Notes: generated by a model from the sequence alone, not told the origin. 64,000 nt of DNA from Bacteroidaceae bacterium (GCA_017448965.1 JAFSKK010000009.1:1-64000), one strand, 5' to 3'; counted from the stretch's first letter, positions 7,977 to 17,530 are shown. Translations and numbers: made by a program.

Positions 7977-10509
7977 ATTTAACACCTTATCATCATTGAT
8001 GAAACGTGAGGGCTGCTGCCTTTGTATCATGACAGCAATGATGCTGCTGACGCTCAACTCCTGTACAGATAGCATCATCAAAACGAAGAAACAGGGAGAA
8101 TTCATCATCACCGAAGTGATGCCTGCCAACCATACAGGATTGCTTGCCGAAGATGGTGAACTGTATGACTGGATTGAACTCCAAAACATCACGACCGAAG
8201 CGGCATCGCTCAAGGATTACTCGCTGGCTTTTGAGAAGAACGGCAAGAAAAGCAGCAAGAAGAATGACGAGAAAAGCGATGAGAAAGACGACGAAAGAAG
8301 TGATGAGAAGAGTGACGACGAAGAGGCTTCAAAGGTCAAGACATGGGAGTTTCCCGATGTGGAGGTGAAGCCTGGCGAGCGCATCATCGTGTTCGCATCG
8401 AAGAAAGTCGCTGATAAAGAGGGGAAGACGCCCCAAAAAGAATTGCATGCCAGCTTCAAACTATCCGCTTCGGGAGGAAAATTGCAGTTGCTGAGAGACG
8501 GAGACGCCGTGTCGGAAGTGTGCTATGGCCCATTGGACGATGATGTGTGTTACCGCCTCAATGCCGACAGCATCTTCGAAGCCAGTTATGAGCAGACACC
8601 TGGGTTTGAAAACACCAACGAGGGATTTGAATCCTACTGCACCTTGATGGAACAGCAACGCAAGGATGCCGCTCTGAAGATATGGGAAGTACACGCCAAG
8701 GGACAAAAGAAAGGAAGGGCTTGGATAGAGGTGAAGAACGTGTCGGATCAACCCGTTGATTTGGAAGAATACAAACTCACCACCAGCAAGAAGAAGGCAC
8801 CAAAGTGGAACTTCCCTGCCGTACAGCTTCAACCTGGCAAACAGTTCGTGATGGATTGCCGGAAGGAGGATTTCAAGATTGGTAGCACCAAATCGGTTGT
8901 GCTCATGAAGAAGAAGAAGTTTGTGGATGGCGTATGTCCTGCTACCACCCCTTACGGCGTTTCGACTGGTCGTGTGGAGGGGAAGGACGGTTTCTTCTAT
9001 TTTCCATCGCCTACACGCAATGCTGAGAACACATCGACATGCTATCGCCACATTGCTCAGCAACCCTCGTTCAATCCCACACCCAACGTCTATTCGGGCA
9101 AGGAGAGCATGAACGTTTGCATCGACACCTACGGATATACCGTCCACTACACCACCGATGGCAGTATGCCCACAGCGGCATCACCCATCTACAAGGACAG
9201 CATCACCATCAAGAAAACCACCACTATCCGTGCATTCTGCGAAGGCGATTCCACCACCATGCGTAGCAATACGGCTACCGCCACATTCATCTTTGCCAAG
9301 GAGCACACGCTGCCTGTGATGAACATCACCGTGCCGGAAGCCGACCTCTACGACTACAATCGTGGCATCTATATGGCGGGACCTGGTGCATCTACCGAAT
9401 ATCCCCACCAAGGTGCCAACTACTGGAAGCCGTGGTGGAAGAGAGCTCATGTGGAGTTCTTCGACAGCATCAACGGCGGCTTCTCCGCTGGTTGCGAGAT
9501 GGCCATCTTCGGAGGTTTCTCACGAACCCTCGCCAAGAAGTCGTTCAAGATACGCTTCAGAGACGAATGTGGCCCTGCACACCTCGACTACGACCTCTAC
9601 AACGAGGGCAAAGTGGAGGAAGTGAAAAACTTCGTGCTACGTTCAGGTTCGCAAGACATATCGGGCGTGATGGTGCGCGACGAGTTCTTCACCAGCTTGA
9701 TGAAGCAACACAGCCCCACCCTGCTCATTCAGGCCTATCGACCTGTGGCACTCTACATTAACGGCGAATACTTCGGTCTTTACTACCTGCGCGAGAAAAT
9801 CGACAAGCGTTTTGTGGCGCGCCATCTCAATGTGTCCACCGATTCCATCTCTATCATCATGTCGGGAATGTATTGCGAGGAGGGAACCAAAAAGGACTTT
9901 ACAGATCTCCAAACCTACGCATCTACCCACAATCTTGCCGACAAAGAATGTTACGAATACGTGAAGAGCCGTGTTGACCTCACTGGACTTATCGACTACA
10001 AATTAGGACAGATGTATTCCAGCAACACCGACTTGGGAAATGTGCGTTATGTGCTCTCAAAAGACCCCAAAGGCGACCAGAAGTGGCACATCGTCTTCTA
10101 CGACCTCGATGCCACATGGGCAACAAACTGCACCTCATCGTCCTATTTCCTTGCCAGTGGAGACAATCGGGTGAAGCGGATTCAAAACCTGCTGGTGCAA
10201 GAACTCCTGAAGAACCAGGAATTCCGTCAACTCTTACTTGAACGGCTTTCTCTCCACATGCACAAGACGTTCTCCACCAAGAACACAACGGCTGTCTTCG
10301 ACGACCTCATCAACACCATCAAGCCCGAGATGCAACGCAACTGCCAACGATGGCCAGCCGTACTCACCTATCCGAGATGGGAGAACCGCGTGAAGGAATT
10401 CCGCGAGAAATTCAAGGAGAGAAACAAAATCATGCTCAACGACCTGCGTCAGTACCTCAAGGTCACAGAAGAGGAAGAAAAGAAGTATTTCTCCGACCTC
10501 GGATATTGA
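7963..10509 (+). CDS. CotH-kinase lipoprotein with lamin-tail domains
   Basis: 848 residues. The N terminus ends in a lipobox (LLTLNSC), so it is probably membrane-anchored and exported. Domains in order: a first lamin-tail domain (about 45-215) interrupted by a Lys/Asp/Glu-rich insert at about 91-124; a second lamin-tail domain (about 225-330); a chitobiase-type beta-sandwich (VHYTTDGSMP, TIRAFCEG); and a CotH protein-kinase-like domain (about 445-800). In the last, GGFSRTLAKKSFKIRF, YLREKIDKRF, NTDLGNVRYVL (about 688-698) and FYDLDATWA (about 711-719) supply the Lys and the metal-binding Asp residues. Bacillus CotH phosphorylates spore-coat proteins. The start overlaps the upstream phosphatase gene; a start at 7999 would also keep the signal. 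Confidence 0.85.
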   Translation: MFKNKFNTLSSLMKREGCCLCIMTAMMLLTLNSCTDSIIKTKKQGEFIITEVMPANHTGLLAEDGELYDWIELQNITTEAASLKDYSLAFEKNGKKSSKKNDEKSDEKDDERSDEKSDDEEASKVKTWEFPDVEVKPGERIIVFASKKVADKEGKTPQKELHASFKLSASGGKLQLLRDGDAVSEVCYGPLDDDVCYRLNADSIFEASYEQTPGFENTNEGFESYCTLMEQQRKDAALKIWEVHAKGQKKGRAWIEVKNVSDQPVDLEEYKLTTSKKKAPKWNFPAVQLQPGKQFVMDCRKEDFKIGSTKSVVLMKKKKFVDGVCPATTPYGVSTGRVEGKDGFFYFPSPTRNAENTSTCYRHIAQQPSFNPTPNVYSGKESMNVCIDTYGYTVHYTTDGSMPTAASPIYKDSITIKKTTTIRAFCEGDSTTMRSNTATATFIFAKEHTLPVMNITVPEADLYDYNRGIYMAGPGASTEYPHQGANYWKPWWKRAHVEFFDSINGGFSAGCEMAIFGGFSRTLAKKSFKIRFRDECGPAHLDYDLYNEGKVEEVKNFVLRSGSQDISGVMVRDEFFTSLMKQHSPTLLIQAYRPVALYINGEYFGLYYLREKIDKRFVARHLNVSTDSISIIMSGMYCEEGTKKDFTDLQTYASTHNLADKECYEYVKSRVDLTGLIDYKLGQMYSSNTDLGNVRYVLSKDPKGDQKWHIVFYDLDATWATNCTSSSYFLASGDNRVKRIQNLLVQELLKNQEFRQLLLERLSLHMHKTFSTKNTTAVFDDLINTIKPEMQRNCQRWPAVLTYPRWENRVKEFREKFKERNKIMLNDLRQYLKVTEEEEKKYFSDLGY

Positions 10510-10592
10510 GGTTCCCCCGTTTGCACTGAAAGGCCTACGCCTGTTCGGTATAAGAAGAAATCGCTTGTAAATGCCTACAAACGATGAGACAT

Positions 10593-10630
10593 AAAAAAGG
10601 CTCCCGCCGAATTGGCAGGAGCCCTTTTTT
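10593..10630. terminator. Bidirectional terminator
   Basis: AAAAAAGGCTCC-GCC / GGC-GGAGCC-TTTTTT forms a GC-rich stem with A and T runs on either side. It sits between the convergent CotH-kinase gene and the small lysozyme-fold gene and can serve both. Confidence 0.85.
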
Positions 10631-10649
10631 GTATGCTTGATGTGTGTTA

Positions 10650-11084
10650 TCACAAAGAAGCGGTAGCAACAAAATTTTTCATGACACGCTTGTAGTAACC
10701 TTCTGTGCGCGCTTTGCGCTGCATACACTTCAGGTCGCCTGAGTTCCAAAGACGGATGGCTTTTTCCATGTTACCTTCTGGATTGTAGCGCTCCTGGTAT
10801 GTGATGAACATGTCAATACTCTTCTGCTTGTCATAACGGTCAGCGTAAGTGAATTTCTTGTATCCGGCGATACGGTTGCACTCACGCACAAGGATTTCAG
10901 CAATCTGCAGATAACCCACGTAGAGGCCATTCTTTGAAACTGCCTTTGCATTGCCTCTACTTTCTACCTGTGCAATAGCGAGGATAACGGCTCCCCACTT
11001 TTTCTCGAGGTCAACTTTGGGTGCTGTTTGTGCCGCAGCACTCAACGAGATGGCCATCACGGCTAATACTAATAATTTCTTCAT
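10650..11084 (-). CDS. Small secreted lysozyme-fold protein (transglycosylase-like)
   Basis: 144 residues with a signal peptide ending in SLSAAAQ. The mature part reads ILAIAQVESRGNAKAVSKNG followed by YLQI, which matches the start of the lysozyme-like fold of lytic transglycosylases: the Glu of VES is the expected catalytic acid and the next segment forms the substrate cleft. It then has MFITYQERYN and AIRLWNSGD, helices typical of this fold. It would act on peptidoglycan in the periplasm, or be a phage-derived or secreted muralytic protein. It is short for a full Slt domain, so activity is inferred. It has its own promoter (11139-11170) and terminator. Confidence 0.7.
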   Translation of the reverse strand: MKKLLVLAVMAISLSAAAQTAPKVDLEKKWGAVILAIAQVESRGNAKAVSKNGLYVGYLQIAEILVRECNRIAGYKKFTYADRYDKQKSIDMFITYQERYNPEGNMEKAIRLWNSGDLKCMQRKARTEGYYKRVMKNFVATASL

Positions 11085-11138
11085 ACAATCTTACATTTTA
11101 TTGTTTGACTGTGGTTCATTTCTTATTGAAAACCGCTG

Positions 11139-11170
11139 CAAAGGTAAGGGGTTTTGCTGAATTGACCAAA
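11139..11170 (-). promoter_or_regulatory. Promoter of the lysozyme-fold gene
   Basis: On the minus strand TTTG (11170-11167), 20 nt, then TACCTTTG (11146-11139): an exact consensus match. Transcription should begin near 11132, about 47 nt before the ATG at 11084. Confidence 0.8.
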
Positions 11171-11171
11171 T

Positions 11172-11229
11172 AAAATATGCTAAAAAACATATTTTCACGA
11201 AAGAAAACATGCTTTTTAGCATATTTTAT
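11172..11229 (-). terminator. Terminator after the C10 peptidase gene
   Basis: A long inverted repeat, AAAATATGCTAAAAA / TTTTTAGCATATTTT, extended by CAT/ATG inside, lies 13 nt past the stop of the C10 peptidase gene. It overlaps the far upstream side of the next promoter. Confidence 0.7.
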
Positions 11230-11241
11230 GGTTTACGATGC

Positions 11242-14200
11242 TTATTTCACGCGCTTCTCGCCATCAATGATGTAGATGCCCGATTGGGTGGCAGCAGGCA
11301 CACGAACACCTTGCAAAGTGTAGATGCCCTTACGTACTCCAGCGCGTTTTTCTGGAAGGTTTTCGATGCCTGTTGAAGGGTCATCTTCTTCCAGCATGCC
11401 CACATAGGTGAGGGTGAAATTGTCCACTTTATACCAACGTCCTTCCTTCACGCCGATGGTGAGCGAACCCGTTTCTGCCCCTTCATCGGCTGTCACCTTG
11501 ATGTTGTTGATGACTGCCTCAGAGAGGTAGAGAGGGCCAAATGCGTGTCCATCAACGGTAGCGGTGGCATCGTCGGCAAACAGGGTGACAGAAGATTTCT
11601 CGTCTGTTCCCAACATGGCGGTGAGGCGGTAGTAGCCAGGAGTGAGCCCCTGAACCACTTGCGAGATGCTGACAGAAGACGAGTCATCTGCCGCAATCAG
11701 GCTTCGGTAATAATAGGTGCCATCAAGCCCTACGGCACGTTTATCGTTGGCAGCAGTACCATCGTTTACAGAACCGACAGAAGTGAAGCCTTCCTTCTTC
11801 CCGACCGTCCAGCCGCGAGGAGAAGCCTTGGATTGCTCGAACGAGGGATTGACGATGTTGCTGGTGAAGTCAATTTCCCTGTTGCCAAGATAGGCAATCT
11901 GCTTCATGTAGGTTTCACCGTCGGCAACCAACTGAGCGGCATACTCTTTCACCTGACTGATGGAAGTGAGTTCTGCACCTTCACCTCGATTGGAGAACTC
12001 CTTCTCGGCATATTGAATTTCCTGCTCATAGGCTTCATATGCTGATTCCTTGACGACATCCTTGTATTTCTCCAATATCTGACGTGCCTCGTTAATGCTT
12101 TGAGCCAATGTGATGTAAGGTGGGTCTTGTGTGATGCTTGGGTAGGCACGAACATCGGCAGGAGTGTCATCTGCATTCCAATATCCCCGCAAGGCTTCCA
12201 CTTCACTCCCCTCCTTCACCACCACAAAGCTCTGTTTCTCCTCCGCATTGAGCAGGTGTGCCTTCGCAGGGGTTGTGGTGTTGATATAGGTACCGATGAG
12301 AGCGTTGTCAGTATTCTCCACAGGAGCAGCCACCACGGTCACATTTTCACCCGCCAGGGTCATGTTGCCAGTCGATGAAGCCATCACAAGATAAGCCTTT
12401 CCAGCCTCCAGCGTCTTCACATCGGCCGTGCGGACAGCAGCACTCAGGTGTTCTGTGATGTCGCGAACAATAATGCCATCGGGAACGTTGGCAGCAAAGG
12501 GTGTGGTGATGAGATACCATCGTGCAGGTTCAACCGCCAAGTTCAGTTCTGCCTTCTCCGCGATGAAATCAGCACGAGGCGTGAAGTTGTACCCCGGAAC
12601 AAGCGAGAGTTCCTTACAGCACCCATTGCACACCACATTCTTTCCTGTGGCCTTGCTGTCGGCAGCCACATAAACAAGGGCATTGGGGTTGACCGACTGA
12701 GTGACTTCACCCACCCCTGTACATTGTGTCAAATCGTACAAGGTAGCTGTGTTATAGGCCTTTCTCGAAGCAAAGGAGGATGAATTGAAGGCGATGGCAT
12801 CGAAGTGTCCCTGAATGGTCAGGCAGTTATCCTCGAAACTCACCACAGACATATCTTTCTTCTGGAAGATAAGATAGATGTCGCTGTTCTCCGCTTCGTC
12901 CAAACTGATGGGGTCGTTTGCCAGCTGTGTCTTTTCGTGCACCTGCAACTTATAATGCTTTCCCTCCACAATCGGATGAGCGGTTGTACTGTACACCGTC
13001 ACCGTCGCATCTGCTTCCTCATGGGCGTTCACGGTCAGTTGACCTGTATAGGTGACACCTGTAGGCACCCACACGTTGGCCACTTCGTCATATTCCGACA
13101 AATCCATGACCAGCGTCCCTCCGTATGGCGCATCGGCCTTATTGGTCACCGTCACATCGACAGATGTCTGGGTGTTGTAAACAAAATGATAGGTCTTTCC
13201 TCCGAAGTCTTCGGTGTCGCTGCCACCCTTCATGGTGACCTTCTTCAGCGAGAGTGCCGTTTCAGGCTTCTCAGGTGTGAAGGATGTCTGAGCCAGCACG
13301 TTGAGGTCGGCATCGGTCAGCGTCACATAGTAGAGCCTGTCGCTTGTCGGCTTGCCGGTCAGCGTGATTTCTTGCACACTGCCCGTCGCAAAGAGGGTTT
13401 CCGTATCGCTCGATTTGGCGTTTGCCAGTTTCGAAGGATTGGTCTTCGAGGTGGAAAGGAAGAGATACACGCCGCTGAAGTCGAGCGTGGAGTTGTTGGC
13501 CACCTTCACCGCAAACTCATTTTCCACATTGGTGTATACATGTTCGGGAAGGGTGATGCTGATGGTGCGGTTCCACTTCTTCGGACAGGCACCAATCAAT
13601 GCACTTTGGGAATCGTAGAAGCCATTCATGCCGTCGGTTGTAGTGGTCGTGTAGTAGCCATCGGCCTGTCCACCCCATCCGAAGTTGAAGTAGAACTTGT
13701 CGTCGGAAGCACGGTAGCCATGAACGAACACAGCATGACCGCCCTGATCGGGATGTACACCCGTGTACATGACCGGTCGTCCTGCCGCCAACTCATTATA
13801 GAGCAGTTGTGTCCAACCTTCTTGTCCGTAACTATTACGATAATGCACAGTGCCGCCATTCATGCCAAAATAAGCGGAATACGTGTAAGGAATATTCTCG
13901 ATATGGCCAGAGGTTGACTCTCCGTAGGTGAGCCATGTGGCCGCTCCTGTGGCAAAGACGAACTCAGCCACGGGTTGCTTGAAATCGGCCGATTGCGACC
14001 CGTAGGAGTCGAGCATCAAGTCCCACTTGAGGGGTGTTCCCTTGGGCACACTTCGAGTGACAGGGGCATCGCCATAACCATAAGTCGGTGTGGTGCCCTG
14101 AAGGGTTGAAGGGAGGTCTTTGCGCCAGTAGTAGAGAATCTGGCTGGCAGCGGTGGCCACACAACCCGTCAGCGCCCTGTTTCCATTCTTGGTGAGTGTG

Positions 14201-14679
14201 GGGCAGTTGTCGTTGTAGGGGCTTGTCTGGTGCCAATGCGAAGTGACGAACGGAGGGATGTCCACCCGTGTGGTGGAAGCCCGTTGCGCTCTCCTCGACT
14301 TGGCCATCGCCACGTTGGAGCCATCTGCTTGCGCCAATTCCACAATCTTCTGCCAACCGTCCAGCATGTCGAGCAAGGCAGGAGGCATGTTGTCGGGGTC
14401 GAAATCGCCCTGTTCGGCCACACCCAGCACTTCGGGCAGGCAATCGTCGCCACTCACAATGACGAAGCCCTGATTGGCTCCTCGGCTGATGATGTAGTAA
14501 GGGGCATATTCGCTGGAGGATGCCCTCAACTTGGCTTGTGCCTGGTTGGTCATCGACATCTGATAGCCAGGCACCATATACTCCTGTGCTATCTGCAATG
14601 CCTCTGTGCGGCTGATGGGGTCGGCATTGATGCCCAAGGCAGACAGCAATGCCAATGTTGAAACAAGTAACTTTTTCAT
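11242..14679 (-). CDS. Secreted C10 family cysteine peptidase (interpain/streptopain type)
   Basis: 1,146 residues from the ATG at 14679. Parts in order: a signal peptide (KKLLVSTLALLSALGINA); an inhibitory propeptide (about 22-135) of the SpeB/interpain type; the C10 papain-fold catalytic domain with Cys at about 173 (TGCVATAASQ) and His at about 314 (GGHAVFVHGY), then FNFGWGG; several beta-sandwich segments; a coiled stretch around 880-930; and a C-terminal carbohydrate-binding-like domain with a sorting-type tail (IYTLQGVRV...GIYIIDG). This fits a zymogen exported by the type IX system, degrading host or dietary proteins as Prevotella interpain A does. It follows lepA by 74 nt on the same strand with no clear promoter between. 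Confidence 0.9.
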   Translation of the reverse strand: MKKLLVSTLALLSALGINADPISRTEALQIAQEYMVPGYQMSMTNQAQAKLRASSSEYAPYYIISRGANQGFVIVSGDDCLPEVLGVAEQGDFDPDNMPPALLDMLDGWQKIVELAQADGSNVAMAKSRRAQRASTTRVDIPPFVTSHWHQTSPYNDNCPTLTKNGNRALTGCVATAASQILYYWRKDLPSTLQGTTPTYGYGDAPVTRSVPKGTPLKWDLMLDSYGSQSADFKQPVAEFVFATGAATWLTYGESTSGHIENIPYTYSAYFGMNGGTVHYRNSYGQEGWTQLLYNELAAGRPVMYTGVHPDQGGHAVFVHGYRASDDKFYFNFGWGGQADGYYTTTTTDGMNGFYDSQSALIGACPKKWNRTISITLPEHVYTNVENEFAVKVANNSTLDFSGVYLFLSTSKTNPSKLANAKSSDTETLFATGSVQEITLTGKPTSDRLYYVTLTDADLNVLAQTSFTPEKPETALSLKKVTMKGGSDTEDFGGKTYHFVYNTQTSVDVTVTNKADAPYGGTLVMDLSEYDEVANVWVPTGVTYTGQLTVNAHEEADATVTVYSTTAHPIVEGKHYKLQVHEKTQLANDPISLDEAENSDIYLIFQKKDMSVVSFEDNCLTIQGHFDAIAFNSSSFASRKAYNTATLYDLTQCTGVGEVTQSVNPNALVYVAADSKATGKNVVCNGCCKELSLVPGYNFTPRADFIAEKAELNLAVEPARWYLITTPFAANVPDGIIVRDITEHLSAAVRTADVKTLEAGKAYLVMASSTGNMTLAGENVTVVAAPVENTDNALIGTYINTTTPAKAHLLNAEEKQSFVVVKEGSEVEALRGYWNADDTPADVRAYPSITQDPPYITLAQSINEARQILEKYKDVVKESAYEAYEQEIQYAEKEFSNRGEGAELTSISQVKEYAAQLVADGETYMKQIAYLGNREIDFTSNIVNPSFEQSKASPRGWTVGKKEGFTSVGSVNDGTAANDKRAVGLDGTYYYRSLIAADDSSSVSISQVVQGLTPGYYRLTAMLGTDEKSSVTLFADDATATVDGHAFGPLYLSEAVINNIKVTADEGAETGSLTIGVKEGRWYKVDNFTLTYVGMLEEDDPSTGIENLPEKRAGVRKGIYTLQGVRVPAATQSGIYIIDGEKRVK

Positions 14680-14753
14680 TGTCAATAGGTAGATGTTAGT
14701 TATTCAGATTCTTAGTTCGAGAAATTCAGTCGTTGCACCGATGGAGTTCCGCA

Positions 14754-16562
14754 TCAATCATCATCCAGTTTCAACACAGCGAGGAAGGCCTTCTGCGGCA
14801 CGCTCACATTGCCGATTTGCTTCATGCGCTTCTTGCCTCGCTTCTGCTTTTCGAGGAGTTTACGCTTACGCGACACGTCACCTCCATAGCACTTGGCCAA
14901 CACATCCTTTCGCACCTGCTTCACCGTCTCTCTCGCCACAATCTTTCCGCCGATGGCTGCCTGGATGGCGATGTCGAACTGCTGACGAGGGAGCAACTCT
15001 TTCAGGCGTTCACACATGCGGCGACCGAGGGTGACAGCATTATCTACATGAGTCAGCGTGGAGAGGGCATCGACCGATTCGCCGTTCAGCAGGATGTCGA
15101 GTTTCACCAACTTGCTCTCGCGGAAACCTGCAGGATGATAGTCGAAGGAAGCGTATCCGCGAGAAACACTCTTCAATTTGTCGTAGAAGTCAATCACAAT
15201 CTCGCCCAGCGGCATGAGGAACTCAATCTCCACACGGTTGCCCGCAATGAAATCCTGCTTCACCAGTTCGGCTCGCTTGCCGAGACAGAGGGTCATGATG
15301 GGGCCGATGTAGGTGGCTGTGGTGATGACGGTGGCACGGATGTAGGGTTCCTCCACGTGGTCAATCAGGGTCGGGTCGGGCATACCGCTGGGGTTGTGAA
15401 CCTCTTGCGCCTCTCCGTGCTTGTCGTACACCATGTAACTCACGTTGGGCACGGTGGTGATGACATCCATATCGAACTCTCGGTCGAGACGTTCCTGCAC
15501 AATCTCCATGTGGAGCAAGCCGAGGAATCCGCATCGGAAACCGAATCCGAGTGCTGCCGAACTCTCGTGCTGGAAAGTGAGGGATGCATCGTTCAGTTGC
15601 AGTTTCTCCAGCGAGGTGCGCAGGTTCTCATAGTCTTCGGTCTCAATCGGGTAGATGCCTGCGAACACCATCGGCTTCACCTCTTGGAATCCCTTGATGG
15701 CTTCGGTGGTGGGGCGTGACAGCGACGTGATGGTGTCGCCCACTTTTACCTCGGTGGCCTGCTTGATGCCCGTCACGATGTATCCCACATCGCCTGTACG
15801 CAGTTCCTTCTTGGGCACCATATCCATTTTCAGCGTACCGATTTCCTCGGCCAGATATTCCTTCTTCGTGTTGATGAATCGCACCTTTTCGCCTGGACGC
15901 ATCACACCGTTGATGATCTTGAAGTAGGCAATCACACCGCGATAGGAGTTGAACACCGAGTCGAAGATAAGTGCCTGCAAGGGAGCATCCTCTTCACCGA
16001 CTGGATGGGGAACTCTTTCCACCACCGCATTCAGTATCTCCCCCACTCCTTCGCCTGTCTTGCCGCTGGCGTAGATGATGTCTTCGAGGTCGCAGCCAAT
16101 CAGGTCGATAATCTCATCCGCCACCTCTTCGGGCATCGCGTTGGGCATGTCAATCTTGTTGATGACGGGAATGATTTCGAGGTCGTGGTCGATGGCCATG
16201 TAGAGGTTGGAGATAGTTTGAGCCTGCACTCCCTGTGTGGCATCCACCACGAGCAGGGCACCCTCGCATGCCGCAATCGAACGGCTCACCTCGTAGGAGA
16301 AGTCCACGTGTCCCGGTGTGTCAATCAAGTTCAGCACGAACTTTTGTCCCTGATACTCCGCTTTCTCCCCGTCATATTCATGCTCCATCTGGATGGCGTG
16401 ACTCTTGATGGTGATTCCACGCTCCTGCTCCAAATCCATGTCGTCCAGCATCTGACCCTGCGTAATCTCAATCGTCTTCGTGCGCTCCAGCAATCTGTCT
16501 GCCAGCGTCGACTTCCCGTGGTCAATATGTGCGATAATGCAAAAATTCCTGATATTCTTCAT
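14754..16562 (-). CDS. lepA: Elongation factor 4 (LepA)
   Basis: Translational GTPase that acts on stalled or mispositioned ribosomes. 602 residues, normal length. The start is the ATG before [18 protein letters not shown] (P-loop AHIDHGKS); longer in-frame readings upstream do not resemble the family. DTPGHVDF (G3) and NKIDMP (G4) follow, and the C terminus has the LepA-specific domain with a Lys-rich end ([18 protein letters not shown]). Its 5' region is unusual: 23-bp tandem repeats at 16710-16778 and a nested palindrome at 16881-17018. Confidence 0.97.
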   Translation of the reverse strand: MKNIRNFCIIAHIDHGKSTLADRLLERTKTIEITQGQMLDDMDLEQERGITIKSHAIQMEHEYDGEKAEYQGQKFVLNLIDTPGHVDFSYEVSRSIAACEGALLVVDATQGVQAQTISNLYMAIDHDLEIIPVINKIDMPNAMPEEVADEIIDLIGCDLEDIIYASGKTGEGVGEILNAVVERVPHPVGEEDAPLQALIFDSVFNSYRGVIAYFKIINGVMRPGEKVRFINTKKEYLAEEIGTLKMDMVPKKELRTGDVGYIVTGIKQATEVKVGDTITSLSRPTTEAIKGFQEVKPMVFAGIYPIETEDYENLRTSLEKLQLNDASLTFQHESSAALGFGFRCGFLGLLHMEIVQERLDREFDMDVITTVPNVSYMVYDKHGEAQEVHNPSGMPDPTLIDHVEEPYIRATVITTATYIGPIMTLCLGKRAELVKQDFIAGNRVEIEFLMPLGEIVIDFYDKLKSVSRGYASFDYHPAGFRESKLVKLDILLNGESVDALSTLTHVDNAVTLGRRMCERLKELLPRQQFDIAIQAAIGGKIVARETVKQVRKDVLAKCYGGDVSRKRKLLEKQKRGKKRMKQIGNVSVPQKAFLAVLKLDDD

Positions 16563-16709
16563 GCGTTCTGCAATTGATATGTTCAATGTGTCAAATAAAA
16601 TGCAAAGAAACAAAAAAAATCCCATTTCGCAAAATAAAACCGCAGAAAGTTCATCTCCGTAAACGTTCACGCCGCCCCCACTCGCTCGTTCACGTCGTCG
16701 CCACTCATG

Positions 16710-16778
16710 CCTGCACGGCATCGCCGACCATTCCTGCACGCCATCACCGACCGTTCCTGCACGCCGTCACCACCCGTT
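16710..16778. repeat. Three 23-bp tandem repeats in the lepA 5' region
   Basis: Copies at 16710-16732, 16733-16755 and 16756-16778 share the pattern CCTGCACG-C-TC-CC-ACC-TT with a few changes. The region is GC-rich compared with the AT-rich DNA next to it. If the -7 box at 16794-16801 is used, the repeats make up the first part of the lepA leader. Confidence 0.85.
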
Positions 16779-16793
16779 CTTTTTTCGACGCTG

Positions 16794-16801
16794 CAAAGAT
16801 A
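16794..16801 (-). promoter_or_regulatory. Possible -7 box for lepA
   Basis: TATCTTTG on the minus strand. At the -33 place only TTCG is seen instead of TTTG (spacing 21). The leader would be about 225 nt long, much longer than those of other genes in the window. Confidence 0.45.
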
Positions 16802-16880
16802 CAACATCCACCATGCGGTCTACGAACATTCTGCACTTTTTTTGAAAAGACAGCGGAAAATTTTTCTTGCCGTTACACTT

Positions 16881-17018
16881 GTTACAGTGTTACAGTGTTA
16901 CAGTTCTCGAAAAGCCTTTTCCAACCCTAAAAATACTTCTATATTTATATATAAATATAGAGTTTATTTTTGACTTTTCTTGATTGTTTTTGGAACTGTA
17001 ACACTGTAACACTGTAAC
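16881..17018. repeat. 138-bp nested palindrome between the winged-helix gene and lepA
   Basis: The 26-bp arm at 16881-16906, made of GTTACAGT-type 8-bp units, is the exact reverse complement of 16993-17018. Midway lies a perfect 22-bp AT palindrome, CTATATTTATA plus its complement, at 16939-16960. Both have the same centre (16949.5). The 32-bp segments between arm and core pair poorly. No gene is seen inside. Confidence 0.9.
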
Positions 17019-17031
17019 GCTTTCAGAAAAC

Positions 17032-17068
17032 AAAAATGCGCTACTCAAAAAGAGCAACGCATTTTTTA
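17032..17068 (-). terminator. Terminator after the winged-helix gene
   Basis: AAAATGCG / CGCATTTT with an inner imperfect stem (GCTACTC / GAGCAAC) and TTTTTG after it on the minus strand. It lies about 40 nt past the stop at 17105. Confidence 0.7.
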
Positions 17069-17104
17069 TAGTCTTGCAACTATTGCTTGTAGACTCAGCG
17101 CTAA

Positions 17105-17317
17105 TTACTTAAGAGAGTAAGCGTATGGATCCTTCTCGTCACCAGTCTCAACGGCGCTCACCTTGTCCTCGCGGAGCAACCAGCCAAGGCCGAGGTTGAA
17201 ATCTTTTTCTGCAAGCTTAGTAGCTTTCTTGATCTGTTTGAATGTCTGTGCTGACTCAGCCTCAGAAAGGGCGTTCCAAATGAGTCCGGCAATGTTGCCT
17301 GCTTTTTCCTGTAACAT
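17105..17317 (-). CDS. Winged helix-turn-helix protein (DUF2582 type)
   Basis: A 70-residue protein starting at the ATG before LQEKAGNIAGLIW (17317). It matches the small Bacteroidetes winged-helix family PF10771 as recalled: NIAGLIWNAL, AESAQTFKQIKKATKLAEKD (recognition-type helices) and GLGWLLREDKV (wing). It probably binds DNA, but targets are unknown. It has a good promoter (17397-17429) giving a leader of about 70 nt, and its own terminator, so it is a single-gene unit. Confidence 0.8.
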   Translation of the reverse strand: MLQEKAGNIAGLIWNALSEAESAQTFKQIKKATKLAEKDFNLGLGWLLREDKVSAVETGDEKDPYAYSLK

Positions 17318-17396
17318 AACAATTTTACATTTAAATGTGTTAAACTTTCTTGTTGGCTTGAGGAAAATCCTAAACAATCTTTTCCCAAATCCGATG

Positions 17397-17429
17397 CAAA
17401 GTTACAACCTTTTTGTAAAAAAAAGCAAA
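17397..17429 (-). promoter_or_regulatory. Promoter of the winged-helix gene
   Basis: On the minus strand TTTG (17429-17426), 21 nt, then TAACTTTG (17404-17397). Confidence 0.7.
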
Positions 17430-17530
17430 TAAAAGTGAGAAAAATGACGGAAATATCGCCAAATTAGAGGATTTTGCGGAAAATAAGGGCTGTAGAAGTC
17501 AATTTTTCTGTGTGCGCACACAGAAAGGAA

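Noticed and set aside
12805..13917. 370-codon plus-strand frame opposite the C10 peptidase gene
   Set aside because: Rich in His, Arg and Cys with no recognisable motif; a shadow of the peptidase frame.
16710..16778. Possible CRISPR array
   Set aside because: Units are directly adjacent without spacers, and no cas genes are in the window.
16881..17018. Simple bidirectional terminator
   Set aside because: The genes on both sides run in the same direction, a separate terminator lies at 17032-17068, and the 26-bp arms are not followed by T runs.
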